From: Ruegeria arenilitoris
Lineage (GTDB): Bacteria > Pseudomonadota > Alphaproteobacteria > Rhodobacterales > Rhodobacteraceae
Direction: 5' to 3'
Assembly (NCBI RefSeq): GCF_013032855.1
Contig: NZ_WQDA01000003.1
Span: 1 to 64,000 of the forward strand
DNA: 64,000 nt
Position 1 is the stretch's first letter. Every line of letters begins with the position of its first letter. The position numbers were made by a program, and so were the translations under genes. The notes beneath the pieces were generated by a model. It saw only the letters and a program-made list of their open reading frames with translations. It did no database searches and was not told where the DNA came from. Below are positions 34,391-43,814 of the stretch, piece by piece.

Positions 34391-35623
34391 ATGCGCTTTT
34401 CTCTCACCATCGCAACACTCGTTGTCTTGGCCACTCAGTCTTTTGCGCAAGACTCCGTCCTTATCGGGGACGCCCCGCTTCCTGCCGACATTGCAATTGA
34501 TGTAACGCCAGATTCTCCTTTTCTTGGAATTTGGACGGGGAGATGGGACTCTCGGAGAAGTCATATCCTCGTCGTCGAAAGCCGAGATGAGGATGGGTTG
34601 TTCAATGTTGTTTACTCGGTCGGACGTGGCCAGCATGGCCGCGGAAACTGGTTCCGGAGCAAAGCACGTTTAGACGGAAGCACGTTGGTGTTCACCGACA
34701 ATGACTTCGGGGCGCGCTATTCAATTTCGGGTACGGGGCGACTGCGGGGCATCTATCCAACCGAGGACCGCGTCGCAATACTCGAGCGACAAACCCTCTC
34801 AGAAGTCCTCGCGACGGCGACCCGCCAGTGGTTTGAGGTTGGAACGCGAGACTTCCTTACGACGGAACTCCGAGAGGACGGCGCAACAGTCGAGCTTGCT
34901 GTGGCTATCTATCGACCTCCTGGTGATGGGCCTTTCCCGTTGGCTCTCGTTCATCACGGCTCAACCGGCTCTGGAACCGATCCGCAGGCTTTTGATCGGT
35001 TCTTTTCCAACGACTGGCTTGCGGACGTTCTGAACTCACACGGTTGGATCGCTGCGTTCCCACAGCGCCGCGGTCGGGGTGGGTCCGACGGATTGTATGA
35101 CGAGGGCTTTGCTGAAGATCGGACCGAGGGCTATTCGATGGAGGCCCGGCTATCTTTGGCAGGGGCGGAACGTGCGCTGATGGATGCAAAAGCAGCGCTG
35201 CATGCGTTGCAGGAACGACCGGATGTGAGTGATGGATCGGTTCTACTGATTGGTTTCTCGCGCGGGGGCATTGTTGCCCTTATGCAGGCCGGCGACGATC
35301 CGGGAAACACCGCTGGTGTGATCAACTTCGTTGGGGGATGGATGGCAGAGGGCTACGGTGATCCTCAAATCAATCCGACGCTCTTTCGACGTGTTGGATC
35401 ATTCGATGGGCCGGTGCTTTCCATCTATGGGGAAGATGACATGTTCTACAGCATCGAGCATTCCCTATCCAACCTCACCGCAATGGAAGCGATGGGTGTC
35501 AAAAGTGAGACTCATATCGTGGCCGTTCCTGGCTACAACAAAGGTCATTGGGTATTGTGGTGGCCGATACTCTGGGAAGAGATCGTCAGCGACTACATCC
35601 GGCGCCTCCAGGATCAACGTTGA
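34391..35623 (+). CDS. Exported serine hydrolase, alpha/beta fold
   Basis: A 410-aa exported enzyme; the ATG at 34391 opens a clear signal peptide (MRFSLTIATLVVLATQSFAQ). After an N-terminal domain of about 120 residues (LGIWTGRWDSRRSHILVV, possibly a small beta-domain) comes an alpha/beta-hydrolase: oxyanion-hole HHGSTGSGTD, nucleophile elbow GFSRGG, acid in YGEDDMFY and His in YNKGHW. It resembles dienelactone-hydrolase-like or acyl-peptidase-like exported esterases. Substrate unknown. The ribosome site is weak; the gene stands alone. Confidence 0.78.
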   Translation: MRFSLTIATLVVLATQSFAQDSVLIGDAPLPADIAIDVTPDSPFLGIWTGRWDSRRSHILVVESRDEDGLFNVVYSVGRGQHGRGNWFRSKARLDGSTLVFTDNDFGARYSISGTGRLRGIYPTEDRVAILERQTLSEVLATATRQWFEVGTRDFLTTELREDGATVELAVAIYRPPGDGPFPLALVHHGSTGSGTDPQAFDRFFSNDWLADVLNSHGWIAAFPQRRGRGGSDGLYDEGFAEDRTEGYSMEARLSLAGAERALMDAKAALHALQERPDVSDGSVLLIGFSRGGIVALMQAGDDPGNTAGVINFVGGWMAEGYGDPQINPTLFRRVGSFDGPVLSIYGEDDMFYSIEHSLSNLTAMEAMGVKSETHIVAVPGYNKGHWVLWWPILWEEIVSDYIRRLQDQR

Positions 35624-35871
35624 AACAATGAATTGGACTGCGACCCTGTTATCTCCGCGTTTTTTGCCGGATGCTTCGGTGAATTTCCGTTTCTGTCTGG
35701 AAGCAAGTTTTACCGATATGATTGGAATTGCGGCTTCTGTCTGCCGAGAAGCCAAACACTGAGTCTTGCGGGAAAACCGCTACGAGCCCGAAGCAGACCG
35801 TTGTCATTCTAGTGCCCGCGCCTCAAAACGCACATCAAAGCATGTTTGCAAAAGGCTTATGCAATTGAGCT

Positions 35872-37146
35872 TTACGTGACAATTCCGTAGGAAAAGACCT
35901 CTAAGTCTTCATCAAAACTCCGCAATGAATGCCGCCCCAATTTATGCGGCTCTTCAGATACCAAGCTGACAAAGTCGCCAGTTGCCAAAAGCCGCGCATC
36001 CAGTTTTCGCGTCAAGCTCTCTAACCTGCTGACTATCGCAACTGATGTGCCGGTTACCGTAAAATCCAAGCGCTTTTCAGTGCCAACATTCCCGTACACA
36101 GCCGCGCCAGTGTGCAAACCAATCCCAAACTCAGCACGGTCTGATGGATCAAGCTCTTTATGCCTTTGGAACGCTTCTCGCGCCGCCGACAGGGCAGCTT
36201 CGCACATGTCTTCGGGTAGTCTTCGTTGGCCATCAAAAGGAAAGATCGCAAGCAACCCATCGCCAACGAATTTCAGAACCTCTCCGCCGTGGTCGTGTAC
36301 CGCCCCGCCGACGCAGTCGAAGAATTGGTTGACGGTCGCGACATATTTTTCCGGTGACAGGCGCTGGCTTAAAGCCGTAGACCCGTGTATGTCACTGAAC
36401 AATAGAGCGCAGTCAATTTTGCTGACATCTCCCCGGGCTATTTGACCGTTCAATACAGATCGACCGGACACCTTGCCCAAGTAAACCTCCATCAACTCAG
36501 CTGCCAGGAACTGCTCTGACAGAACACGCGCTGTACCAAGCAAAGGTAGAGACAGTCGCGACAGACCATCTACCTCACGGTCTGTGAAACCAGAACGACG
36601 CTTTGTAGCAAAAGAGACTGACGCCCCCAAAGCCCACTCGACCTTGCCGTCAAATACAACGGTACGATTGCCGAATGGTGCACTGAATACGACGTAGTCG
36701 GTGACACCTGCCTCAGCGAGTTTTTGGAATAGCGGAAATCTGTCACGGGTCGCTTCGTCAGTCAGATCTGCTCGCATGAAAGGAAACTTGATCGAGCCGT
36801 TCGTAAGGTCGTCCGCCAAGTCCCAGACTTCCTTGTTGAAGTGCTGTTTCGCTATCTCATTGGCCAATTTCGAGTTCTCTCCGAAGGGTGCTTTGTCGAA
36901 GAGATCAGTTGTCACCGAGCTTCGTGGAAGAACAGTCCATTCAATTCGATGGTTGGAAGCATCCCATGTTGCGTCGAGCAATCCAATTACAGGGTGCATC
37001 ATCAGGCGGCCCAAGGAAACACGCGAAACCGGCACGCCACCATCGATCAGCCTGTGACTTAGCTGCTCGACTAGCCCGCCAAGGTCGGCATCAAAAAAGG
37101 TCAGCTTCTGCAACCAATCTGCAATGCGGTCGAAAACATCCGCCAT
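35872..37146 (-). CDS. Class III cyclase-like protein with altered active site
   Basis: A 424-aa protein; the ATG at 37146 has AGAGGTG at good spacing. The N-terminal 200 residues are an uncharacterised sensory region found before cyclase domains in Rhizobiales-type adenylate cyclases (LSHRLIDGGVPVSRVSL). The cyclase domain (about 225-400) keeps both metal aspartates (FSDIHGST; KFVGDGLL) and the base-recognition Lys and Asp (LKF; RLDFTV), but the expected VNxxSR reads VAIVSR: the transition-state Asn is an Ala (near residue 370) while the Arg remains. It may be weakly active or serve as a regulatory pseudo-enzyme. Confidence 0.85.
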   Translation of the reverse strand: MADVFDRIADWLQKLTFFDADLGGLVEQLSHRLIDGGVPVSRVSLGRLMMHPVIGLLDATWDASNHRIEWTVLPRSSVTTDLFDKAPFGENSKLANEIAKQHFNKEVWDLADDLTNGSIKFPFMRADLTDEATRDRFPLFQKLAEAGVTDYVVFSAPFGNRTVVFDGKVEWALGASVSFATKRRSGFTDREVDGLSRLSLPLLGTARVLSEQFLAAELMEVYLGKVSGRSVLNGQIARGDVSKIDCALLFSDIHGSTALSQRLSPEKYVATVNQFFDCVGGAVHDHGGEVLKFVGDGLLAIFPFDGQRRLPEDMCEAALSAAREAFQRHKELDPSDRAEFGIGLHTGAAVYGNVGTEKRLDFTVTGTSVAIVSRLESLTRKLDARLLATGDFVSLVSEEPHKLGRHSLRSFDEDLEVFSYGIVT

Positions 37147-37413
37147 AACGTACACCTCTGCCACCATCTTGTTACAGCCGGAGGCTCATGTCATTGGGTT
37201 TGTCTTCGAACTCTCATTTCTCTTGCAATGGGTTTGCAAATTCTCACACGCGTACGCTCACGATTTTCAGACGAACGTCAGGTTCGAGCCCTCCTCAGAC
37301 CTTGATCGCGTGCTCAGCATGGACAACGATTGGCTTGGTCTCTCGGCTGCATTCGACGACAAAGCAAAAGCATGTTTGAGGTTGTCAGCCCGCTTCGCAC
37401 AATGGAGAATCAA

Positions 37414-37875
37414 ATGCGTCGATCGAACCTGATGCTGCAAATAACTATGGGGGTAATGGGGGGTGCTGCATCTTCCCAACCGCTCTTTGAGGATTCCAAG
37501 GCCTTCAATCCTTCCAGCGAAACGGCTATGGCGATTACCGGGCCAGTAATCTTGTCTACCAAGCGGATAGTCTTCGAGACCGGCGCTTCTCTTGATCTCG
37601 AGGTTCATGACGCCAAGAGTTCAGGTAATTGGGGCGCGTCTGGTGACGTGCCTTTTGCTCAGGTATTCCGGGTATCAGGTGACGTCGGACCGTTGCGTCA
37701 GGGAAACACGCTTTGTGGAGACCAGCCAATCACATTTATGGCGGCCTGGAACGAAGAAAGTTCTGGGTTCGACTATCTCGGCATCGCGATGTTTACGGGT
37801 GCGGCAGCGCCTACAAGCGTTGATGACCAGACTATTTGTGCGACCTATTTCTACTCGATGGATGTTTCGGGCTAA
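37414..37875 (+). CDS. Small secreted protein, unknown
   Basis: I chose the ATG at 37414 (GGAGA, then ATCAA spacing), giving a 153-aa protein with a signal-like start (MRRSNLMLQITMGVMGGAASS). The mature part is strand-rich with two cysteines (NTLCGDQP and TICATYFY) and an AAWNEESSGFDYLGIAMF segment. No family recognised. It is divergent from the altered cyclase, separated by about 270 bases. Confidence 0.55.
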   Translation: MRRSNLMLQITMGVMGGAASSQPLFEDSKAFNPSSETAMAITGPVILSTKRIVFETGASLDLEVHDAKSSGNWGASGDVPFAQVFRVSGDVGPLRQGNTLCGDQPITFMAAWNEESSGFDYLGIAMFTGAAAPTSVDDQTICATYFYSMDVSG

Positions 37876-37953
37876 TTCAGAAGTTGTCCGAGGCTAGCCA
37901 CTTCGTCCGCAAAGTAGTCACTCAGTGAAGACGCAGCGAACAGAGGATGTGAG

Positions 37954-37999
37954 CCCCAAGTGACCGATGCTGCGCGATCGACCGACGGCGGCTGTGCGC
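37954..37999 (+). repeat. Dispersed repeat, inverted partner of 29822-29867
   Basis: Reads GCCCCAAGTGACCGATGCTG, then CGCGATCGACCGACGGCGGC. It belongs to a larger diverged element spanning roughly 37890-38020 between the small secreted protein and the CHAP lipoprotein gene. Confidence 0.7.
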
Positions 38000-38148
38000 A
38001 GAAAGTTGACTTTGCAAAGTTTCGCGCTTGTCCTTTCGAGGATGAATATCAACTGGCAAATTTCTGCCGGGGATCCGGCTGGGCTCTTTTCATTACCCAT
38101 TAGATCGCCTTAAAACTATCCGACCCCTCAAACCGTCAATGTAATGTC

Positions 38149-38709
38149 TTGAAGAACAGCGACAGCAAAGCGAATACGAAACGGCCGTGCCTGCACGGTA
38201 CTGCTCGCGCTGCGTTTGCGATGGGGCTTTTTGCTCTTGTTTCTGCCTGCGCTCAGGCCCCAAGCGGCGCGGATCTCGATCCAGAACGTCAGGCCATGGC
38301 GTTGCGCGAGGTCTCTCAAAAACAAGCTCGAGGGCAAAGGGTATGGTGCGTACCCTACGCACGTAACCTCAGCGGTATCGAAATTCGCGGAAACGCCAAG
38401 GACTGGTGGGGCAAGGCGCGCAATACTTTTGAGCGAGGCAATGAACCGGTTGTTGGTGCGGTCATGTCATTTCGAGCAACCCGAGGGATGCCGCTTGGTC
38501 ACGTGGCTGTCGTATCCGATGTCGTCACTGACAGAGAAGTCATCGTGAACCACGCCAACTGGCACCGCAACAAGGTATCATTGAAGATGGGCGTCAAGGA
38601 TGTATCCAAAAACAATGATTGGACATTGGTCCGAGTTGAAAGTCATCCGGGCCGGTATGGCAGCTTCTACCCGGTGAACGGGTTCATTTATCCCAATGTT
38701 GGGGAATAA
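38149..38709 (+). CDS. CHAP-domain lipoprotein (peptidoglycan hydrolase-like)
   Basis: A 186-aa lipoprotein: basic N-terminus, hydrophobic stretch and lipobox LVSAC (Cys34). The CHAP amidase/peptidase domain has the catalytic Cys67 in RVWCVPYARNLSGIEIRG and the His in MPLGHVAVVSDV, with VNHANW supplying the polar third residue. Such enzymes cut peptidoglycan cross-links or stem peptides. The start is a TTG with a poor ribosome site; a later ATG would remove part of the signal, so the start is uncertain. It stands alone. Confidence 0.82.
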   Translation: MKNSDSKANTKRPCLHGTARAAFAMGLFALVSACAQAPSGADLDPERQAMALREVSQKQARGQRVWCVPYARNLSGIEIRGNAKDWWGKARNTFERGNEPVVGAVMSFRATRGMPLGHVAVVSDVVTDREVIVNHANWHRNKVSLKMGVKDVSKNNDWTLVRVESHPGRYGSFYPVNGFIYPNVGE

Positions 38710-39306
38710 CTTAATTCAATTGTGAACCGCACACTGTGCGTATCCGACGGATGGGTCACAAGCGGCTCAGTAGTTCACGCGGGCCAGTGACGGAAAAAGT
38801 CCGCAAATCGGATAATTGTGGCGGTAGAGCGAGTGACCGCATCGAGCCCTCCGTGGAAGTGAAGAGTTTACGCAGCGAGCGCTCGCAGCAAGATTACCCA
38901 CCGCATCGGCGAAAATCACCCGCTGCATGACAGAGGAAAATGCGGACGTTCAGGCAGAACGCAGCGAGATTGCGATCCGGTATGACCGGGTCACGGACCA
39001 AAACAACCGTTCTCGAATTACTATGCAGCCAGTAAGTCGGATGCAAAATTGCAAAAGCTCGCGGCCGTTCACTCCGTCCTCTAAAATCACTTCAACCTTT
39101 AGCAATCTCTTACCAATCGAGACACCTTGAAGCTGACATGCAACGCTACCCTCGGCGAATGGCGCGAGCTTGGTGCAGCAGAAAGGCAGCTATTTGGGGC
39201 TGGCCGAGAATGCTTTGAGTTTGTTTGATGACGCTCTCTCGAAGTTTTTGAACACCGAAGCGACGACAGATTTTTTGCCGTCGCTTCGCCATTCCGCGAA
39301 CTCAGT
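38710..39306. other. Intergenic region with repeat and IS6 fossil
   Basis: Contains a diverged dispersed repeat near 38790-38890 and an IS6-type transposase remnant at about 38962-39120. No intact gene. Confidence 0.55.
38962..39120 (+). mobile_element. IS6-type transposase fossil (C-terminal part)
   Basis: Read with frame changes, it resembles the end of the transposases at 11607 and 52714: KLQKLAAVHSV, a stop, then NHFNL and QSLT. The DNA words CTCCGTCCTCTAAAATCACTTCAAC and AGCAATCTCTTACCA correspond to those elements. Heavily decayed. Confidence 0.55.
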
Positions 39307-40197
39307 TCAGGACTTTAGGTAGGTGTCAAACCAATCAATGGTGCGGTCCCAGGCCAAGTTTGCCATTTCCTCGTCATACCGAGGCGTACTGTCGTTATGA
39401 AAGCCGTGGTTGGCATTCTCGTAGATGTAGGCCTTGTAAACCTTATTGTTGGATTGCAGCGCAGCTTCGAACTCCGGCCAACCTGCGTTGATGCGTTCAT
39501 CAAGCTCTCCCATCTGAATCAGTAGCGGTGCCTGAATTCTAGCCACATCCTCGGAGGCCGGTTGGCGGCCGTAGAATGGCACGCCGGCTGCCAATTCGGG
39601 GTAGGCCACGGCAATTGCGCTGACCACACCACCGCCATAGCAGAAACCTACAGCGCCAACTTTCCCAGTACAGTCTTCCCGGTTCAACAGGTATTCGAAG
39701 CCATTGAAGAAGTCATTCATCAGCTCGACCCGGTCGACTGTCTTCTGCAACTCGCGCCCATCTGCGTCGTTGCCGGGGTATCCGCCAACCGACGTTAGGC
39801 CGTCAGGAGCCAGTGCCATAAAGCCTGCTTTCGCCAAGCGTCGCGCCACATCTTCGATGTAGGGATTCAGACCGCGGTTTTCGTGTATCACGAGCACCCC
39901 GGGCAGGGGTTCTTCCACACCAGCGGGACGAACAAGGTAGCCTCGGACATCACCCGTTCCGTTCGGAGAGGGGTAGGTTATGTAGTCTGCGTGGATATCG
40001 GGATCGTTGAACGACACCTGCTGTGCCAGCGCATAGTTCGGGCTGAGCATGTTCAATAACGCGGCAGCCGTTAAGCCGCCAACCGCGAATTTTCCGGCGC
40101 GGTCCAGAAATTGGCGTTTGGTGATCTTTCCGTGCGCATAATAGTCGTACAGATCCAGCAGTTCCTGATCGAAGTCTTTTGCTGTCATGCGAGTCAT
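39307..40197 (-). CDS. Dienelactone hydrolase family protein, exported
   Basis: A 296-aa alpha/beta hydrolase; the ATG at 40197 has AGGAGA seven bases upstream. An N-terminal helical segment is followed by KRQFLDRAGKFAVGG and a hydrophobic stretch ending ALAQQ near residue 60, a Tat-like leader. The enzyme part has the DLH cysteine nucleophile in GFCYGGG, acid in GELDERIN and His in NANHGFHNDSTPRYD. It would hydrolyse a lactone or ester, perhaps a dienelactone in aromatic breakdown, which suits the dioxygenase at 49308. Downstream of, and in the same direction as, the mat genes. Confidence 0.87.
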   Translation of the reverse strand: MTRMTAKDFDQELLDLYDYYAHGKITKRQFLDRAGKFAVGGLTAAALLNMLSPNYALAQQVSFNDPDIHADYITYPSPNGTGDVRGYLVRPAGVEEPLPGVLVIHENRGLNPYIEDVARRLAKAGFMALAPDGLTSVGGYPGNDADGRELQKTVDRVELMNDFFNGFEYLLNREDCTGKVGAVGFCYGGGVVSAIAVAYPELAAGVPFYGRQPASEDVARIQAPLLIQMGELDERINAGWPEFEAALQSNNKVYKAYIYENANHGFHNDSTPRYDEEMANLAWDRTIDWFDTYLKS

Positions 40198-40286
40198 GGT
40201 CAATCTCCTGATGAGGTGGCGATTCAATCCGTGGGATACTATCAGTTCAAAGGGTTATGGTTTGTTCGAAGTTCTAGGCAGGTCGG

Positions 40287-41810
40287 CTAAGATATTGCCG
40301 TAGCGGGTTCCTTCTTCGTGTGCTGATCGCGCAGAACGTTCTTTTGGACTTTTCCCATGGTGTTTCGTGGCAACTCTTGGACGAGTTCGTAGCGACGCGG
40401 ATGTTTGAAGCGCGACAGCCTTTCCCTGATGATTGATGCAATCTGATCCGTGTCGAGTTCTACGCCTGGCTCAGCAACCAGAGCGGCAATGATCTCTTCC
40501 CCGAAGTCGTTGTCAGGGACGCCAAAGACTGCCGACTCCAGTACGCCATCGATGTCGTTTAAAACGTCTTCGATTTCCTTGGGGTAGACGTTGTAACCGC
40601 CAGTAATGATGAGGTCTTTTGAACGACCTACAATCGACAGGTAGCCATCCTCGCTGTATTTGCCCAGATCCCCGGTGATAAAGAACCCATTCTCGCGAAG
40701 TTCTGCAGCGGTTTTTTCGGGCATCTGCCAATAGCCTTGGAAAACATTAGGGCCGCGTATCTCGATCATTCCAACCGCCCCTCTGGGCAGTTGCTCACCG
40801 GTTTCAGGATCAGTGACGATCACCTCGATGCCGGGCAATGCCATGCCAACAGTTCCTGCGCGACGTTCGCCAGTATAAGGGTTCGAGGTGTTCATGTTTG
40901 TCTCGGTCATACCGTAGCGCTCCAGGATGCGGTGGCCTGTGCGCGCTTCGAACGCCTGATGGGTTTCGGCCAGCAATGGGGCAGAGCCCGACACGAACAA
41001 CCGCATGTTCGCCGCCGTCTCTTTGGTGAAACCGTCATCTGCCAGCAATCGAGTGTAGAAAGTTGGGACGCCCATTAGAAGGGTTGAATGCGGTAATTCC
41101 TCCAAGATCATTCCAATGTCGAATTTTTCCATCAGCCGAACCTCGGACCCGGCGACTAGTGACGTGTTCATCGCCACGAAAAGCCCGTGCGTGTGAAAGA
41201 TCGGCAGCGCGTGAACCAAGCGATCGTTGTTTGTCATACCCCACAAATCCGCGAGAGCTTGTGCATTGGTCAAAAGGTTCTGGTGGCTCAACATTGCGCC
41301 CTTAGAGCGACCCGTGGTTCCCGACGTATAAAGCAAAGCCGCAAGGTCGTCCGGGGCGCGATCAACGGTTTCAAACTCGCGGGGCTGCGCGTCAGCTTGG
41401 CGGCTTAAGCTTGATATTTCACCGCCAAGGGTAAGCAGCCTTGCGCCATACCGATCCGCCAATGTTTTGATCTCAGCTTCGTCGTTGTCGTCGCAGACGA
41501 TCACCGCAGGCTGGGCGTCAGATGCGAAGTAGTCCAATTCTGCCATTGTGTAAGCAGTGTTTAGCGGCAAATAGACAGCACCTGCCTGAACTGAAGCAGC
41601 ATAGAGTGCAACCGTATCGGCCAACTTTGGGGCCTGCACAACGATGCGGTCGCCAGGAGAAACTCCACTTTTCTGCAAAACATGCGCGATCTGCGCAGCG
41701 CGTTTCAGAAACGCGTCATATGACACTACTTTTCCGTCATCGAGTAGCAGGAACGGAGCCTCGTTTCCCGCGTGGTGGGCAAACAAGCTGTCATAAAGTG
41801 TGTTAGTCAC
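40287..41810 (-). CDS. matB: Malonyl-CoA synthetase
   Basis: ANL-superfamily ligase of 507 aa that makes malonyl-CoA from malonate, CoA and ATP. Motifs: LLYTSGTTGRSKGAMLSH (about 165-182), ERYGMTETNMNTSNPY (about 299-314; the SNP segment is typical of MatB), FITGDLGKYSEDGYLSIVGRSKDLIITGG, and the catalytic lysine in RNTMGKVQKNVLRD. The start overlaps the matA stop by four bases, so the two are translated together. Methylmalonate may also be accepted. Confidence 0.92.
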   Translation of the reverse strand: MTNTLYDSLFAHHAGNEAPFLLLDDGKVVSYDAFLKRAAQIAHVLQKSGVSPGDRIVVQAPKLADTVALYAASVQAGAVYLPLNTAYTMAELDYFASDAQPAVIVCDDNDEAEIKTLADRYGARLLTLGGEISSLSRQADAQPREFETVDRAPDDLAALLYTSGTTGRSKGAMLSHQNLLTNAQALADLWGMTNNDRLVHALPIFHTHGLFVAMNTSLVAGSEVRLMEKFDIGMILEELPHSTLLMGVPTFYTRLLADDGFTKETAANMRLFVSGSAPLLAETHQAFEARTGHRILERYGMTETNMNTSNPYTGERRAGTVGMALPGIEVIVTDPETGEQLPRGAVGMIEIRGPNVFQGYWQMPEKTAAELRENGFFITGDLGKYSEDGYLSIVGRSKDLIITGGYNVYPKEIEDVLNDIDGVLESAVFGVPDNDFGEEIIAALVAEPGVELDTDQIASIIRERLSRFKHPRRYELVQELPRNTMGKVQKNVLRDQHTKKEPATAIS

Positions 41811-43105
41811 GCTGGATTTTCCTCTGGTCTGGGCGCAAGTACTGCGGTTGAAGCCGCGCGCACGGAACGCGAGGTTTCGATTGTGGCGTGCGTCACAAAT
41901 TCTTCGTGGTGACGTTCAGTCTTTTTTAAGTCGTAGAGGTAATTGACCATTGCGCCGCCGGATTGGTATCGTCCGTTCTGTGACGGATCGGCCCCGGCAT
42001 GCAGTTCGTGAAGCTCGGCTCCATTGCCCAGATGAAAGCGGGCCACTGGGTCCAGCGGCATCCCATCTTCGCGCTTGGCGTGTAACAGGTATCGGGCGGC
42101 CATCGCCCGCACGTCCTGCGGAGGGGCTGTTCCCGCAATTACGGCTTCGGCAGCATGGCCATGCTCGGAATGTCCTGTTTCGCCAGCTAACCACCGGTTC
42201 ATACCGGGTATCGGAGACAAGGTCACAAATGTGTCGAGGCCCGGAAGCTCTCGCGAAAGTTCGGTCACAACCTGTTTGATCAGCAGGTTTCCAAAGCTGA
42301 TTCCCGTTAGCCCCCTTTGGCAGTTTGAAATTGAGTAGAATGCGGCGATTTTGGCCTGTTCTGGTTCGATCGGTTCTCGAACTTCGGACAAAAGCACATC
42401 AATCGCGTTCGGAATTTCAGTCGTCAAAGCAACTTCGACAAAAATCAGCGGTTCATCCGGCATTGAGGGATGAAAAAATGCAAAACAGCGACGGTCGGGC
42501 GGGAAAAGCCGGCGCCGCAAGTCGTCCAGATCATGAATCTGATGGACGGCCTCATACGCGACGATCTTGTCCAGAACGCGGGCTGGTGTATCCCAACTGA
42601 TTTGTTTGAGGACCAGAAAACCCCGGTTGAACCAGCTTCGCAGTAAATGCACGAAATCTACATCTGTGCGCTTGAGTTCGGGGTTGGATTTGAGAAAACG
42701 CAACAGGTCAACGCGCATTGCCACAAGCTCTTGCGTCGCGCCGGAGGGTTGATTCAGACGGCGCAGCAATTCTTGCCGTTTGGGTTCGGCCGCCTCGCTA
42801 AGCCTTTTGTACAGATCGACACTTCTACACTCGGCATAACGACGCGCCGTCTCAGACAGTTGATCCGCGTCTAACTCAAGCTGATCATTCAAATAAGCGA
42901 AGAAGTCCAGTTTTTCCGGGTCGTCCAAGGTCTGGTATCGATCCAGTATCGTTGATGCGAGTGCGAAACCTGATACTTCACCTTCCGCAGACAAGAGTGC
43001 TTCACATAGCTCCAAGATGGATCGCTTGTCATCCTTGCCCCGCTTTTTGCCGGGGCGGTCGAACAGCTGATTAAGCAAATCGCCCAGAAACCAGTTCCGC
43101 TGCAT
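41807..43105 (-). CDS. matA: Malonyl-CoA decarboxylase
   Basis: A 432-aa decarboxylase that turns malonyl-CoA into acetyl-CoA and CO2. Family markers: helical N-terminal domain, then the GNAT-like catalytic half with FVEVALTTEIPNAIDVLL, FYSISNCQRGLTGISFGNLL, TLSPIPGMNRWL (Ser) and VARFHLGNGAELHELHAGAD (His), and SGGAMVNYLYDL near the end. It lies one base after the GntR gene stop (TGAATG) and overlaps matB. Together the pair convert malonate to acetyl-CoA. Confidence 0.93.
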   Translation of the reverse strand: MQRNWFLGDLLNQLFDRPGKKRGKDDKRSILELCEALLSAEGEVSGFALASTILDRYQTLDDPEKLDFFAYLNDQLELDADQLSETARRYAECRSVDLYKRLSEAAEPKRQELLRRLNQPSGATQELVAMRVDLLRFLKSNPELKRTDVDFVHLLRSWFNRGFLVLKQISWDTPARVLDKIVAYEAVHQIHDLDDLRRRLFPPDRRCFAFFHPSMPDEPLIFVEVALTTEIPNAIDVLLSEVREPIEPEQAKIAAFYSISNCQRGLTGISFGNLLIKQVVTELSRELPGLDTFVTLSPIPGMNRWLAGETGHSEHGHAAEAVIAGTAPPQDVRAMAARYLLHAKREDGMPLDPVARFHLGNGAELHELHAGADPSQNGRYQSGGAMVNYLYDLKKTERHHEEFVTHATIETSRSVRAASTAVLAPRPEENPA

Positions 43106-43106
43106 T

Positions 43107-43781
43107 TCACGAATCCATCTGACTGCTCAGATACTCACCAGTTCGACGGTAATGATCGATCAAATGCCGCGTTGCGCTTTCTGCATCGCGATCCAGTGCT
43201 GCGTCCAGTATTTCCTGATGTTCTGCGTTGATATCACGTTTTTTGTAACTCGACCCGCCAGCCGCCAGATATCGATAGCGGATGTTCAGGTCGTAGAGCT
43301 GCGAGCAATACCGCAAGAGTAAAGGAAGCTTCGCATTGTCCAACAAGGCCATGTGAAACGCCTTGTGTGCGTCTTCAAAGTCGAGTGCCCCTTTTTGGCT
43401 CGCCTTTTTCATATGGTGGTGCCGCAAAACAAGCCTGTCTTCCCAGGCTGAGTTTGCATTGGCGATGGACTTGCGCAACGCGGTTTCTTCAAGATTGCAT
43501 CGCAACATAAGGATTTCCTCGAAGTTGCATTTGCTTACTGGTGCAGCCCTGAAACCGCGCTGGTCAATTCGTTCCACCAACATATCCGATGTCAAAAGGC
43601 TTAGTGCTTCGCGAACCGGGCTTGCGCCGGTGTCCAGCATCCCGCGGAGCTGTTCGATCTTGAGCTTTTGACCGGGCGGCAGCTCGCCAGTCAGGATCAT
43701 TTCGCGCAGTTTTCGATACGCACCATGAGTGGCGGATGTCTCTTTGCCCTCGGTATCAAGCATGGCATCCATGTCTGGCAT
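43107..43781 (-). CDS. matR: GntR-family regulator of malonate genes
   Basis: A 224-aa FadR/FCD-type regulator: winged helix (about 18-80, YRKLREMILTGELPPGQKL and GASPVREALSLLTSDMLVER) and an all-helical FCD ligand domain with metal-site residues (Asp in FEDAHKAFHMALL, His in AEHQEILDAALDRDAESA). In rhizobia MatR represses matABC until malonate is present; the same gene order here makes that role likely. The start follows AAGGGA. Confidence 0.87.
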   Translation of the reverse strand: MPDMDAMLDTEGKETSATHGAYRKLREMILTGELPPGQKLKIEQLRGMLDTGASPVREALSLLTSDMLVERIDQRGFRAAPVSKCNFEEILMLRCNLEETALRKSIANANSAWEDRLVLRHHHMKKASQKGALDFEDAHKAFHMALLDNAKLPLLLRYCSQLYDLNIRYRYLAAGGSSYKKRDINAEHQEILDAALDRDAESATRHLIDHYRRTGEYLSSQMDS

Positions 43782-43814
43782 TCCCTTCTTCGTGGCGCAG
43801 TCTATTGGGAGCTC

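Noticed and set aside
35628-35762. Short plus-strand frame behind the secreted hydrolase
   Set aside because: No ribosome site, and it runs into a degenerate dispersed repeat.
37270-37300. GGTTCGAGCCC looked like a tRNA T-arm
   Set aside because: The flanking bases do not pair as a T-stem, and no D-arm, anticodon arm or CCA-side acceptor stem is found.
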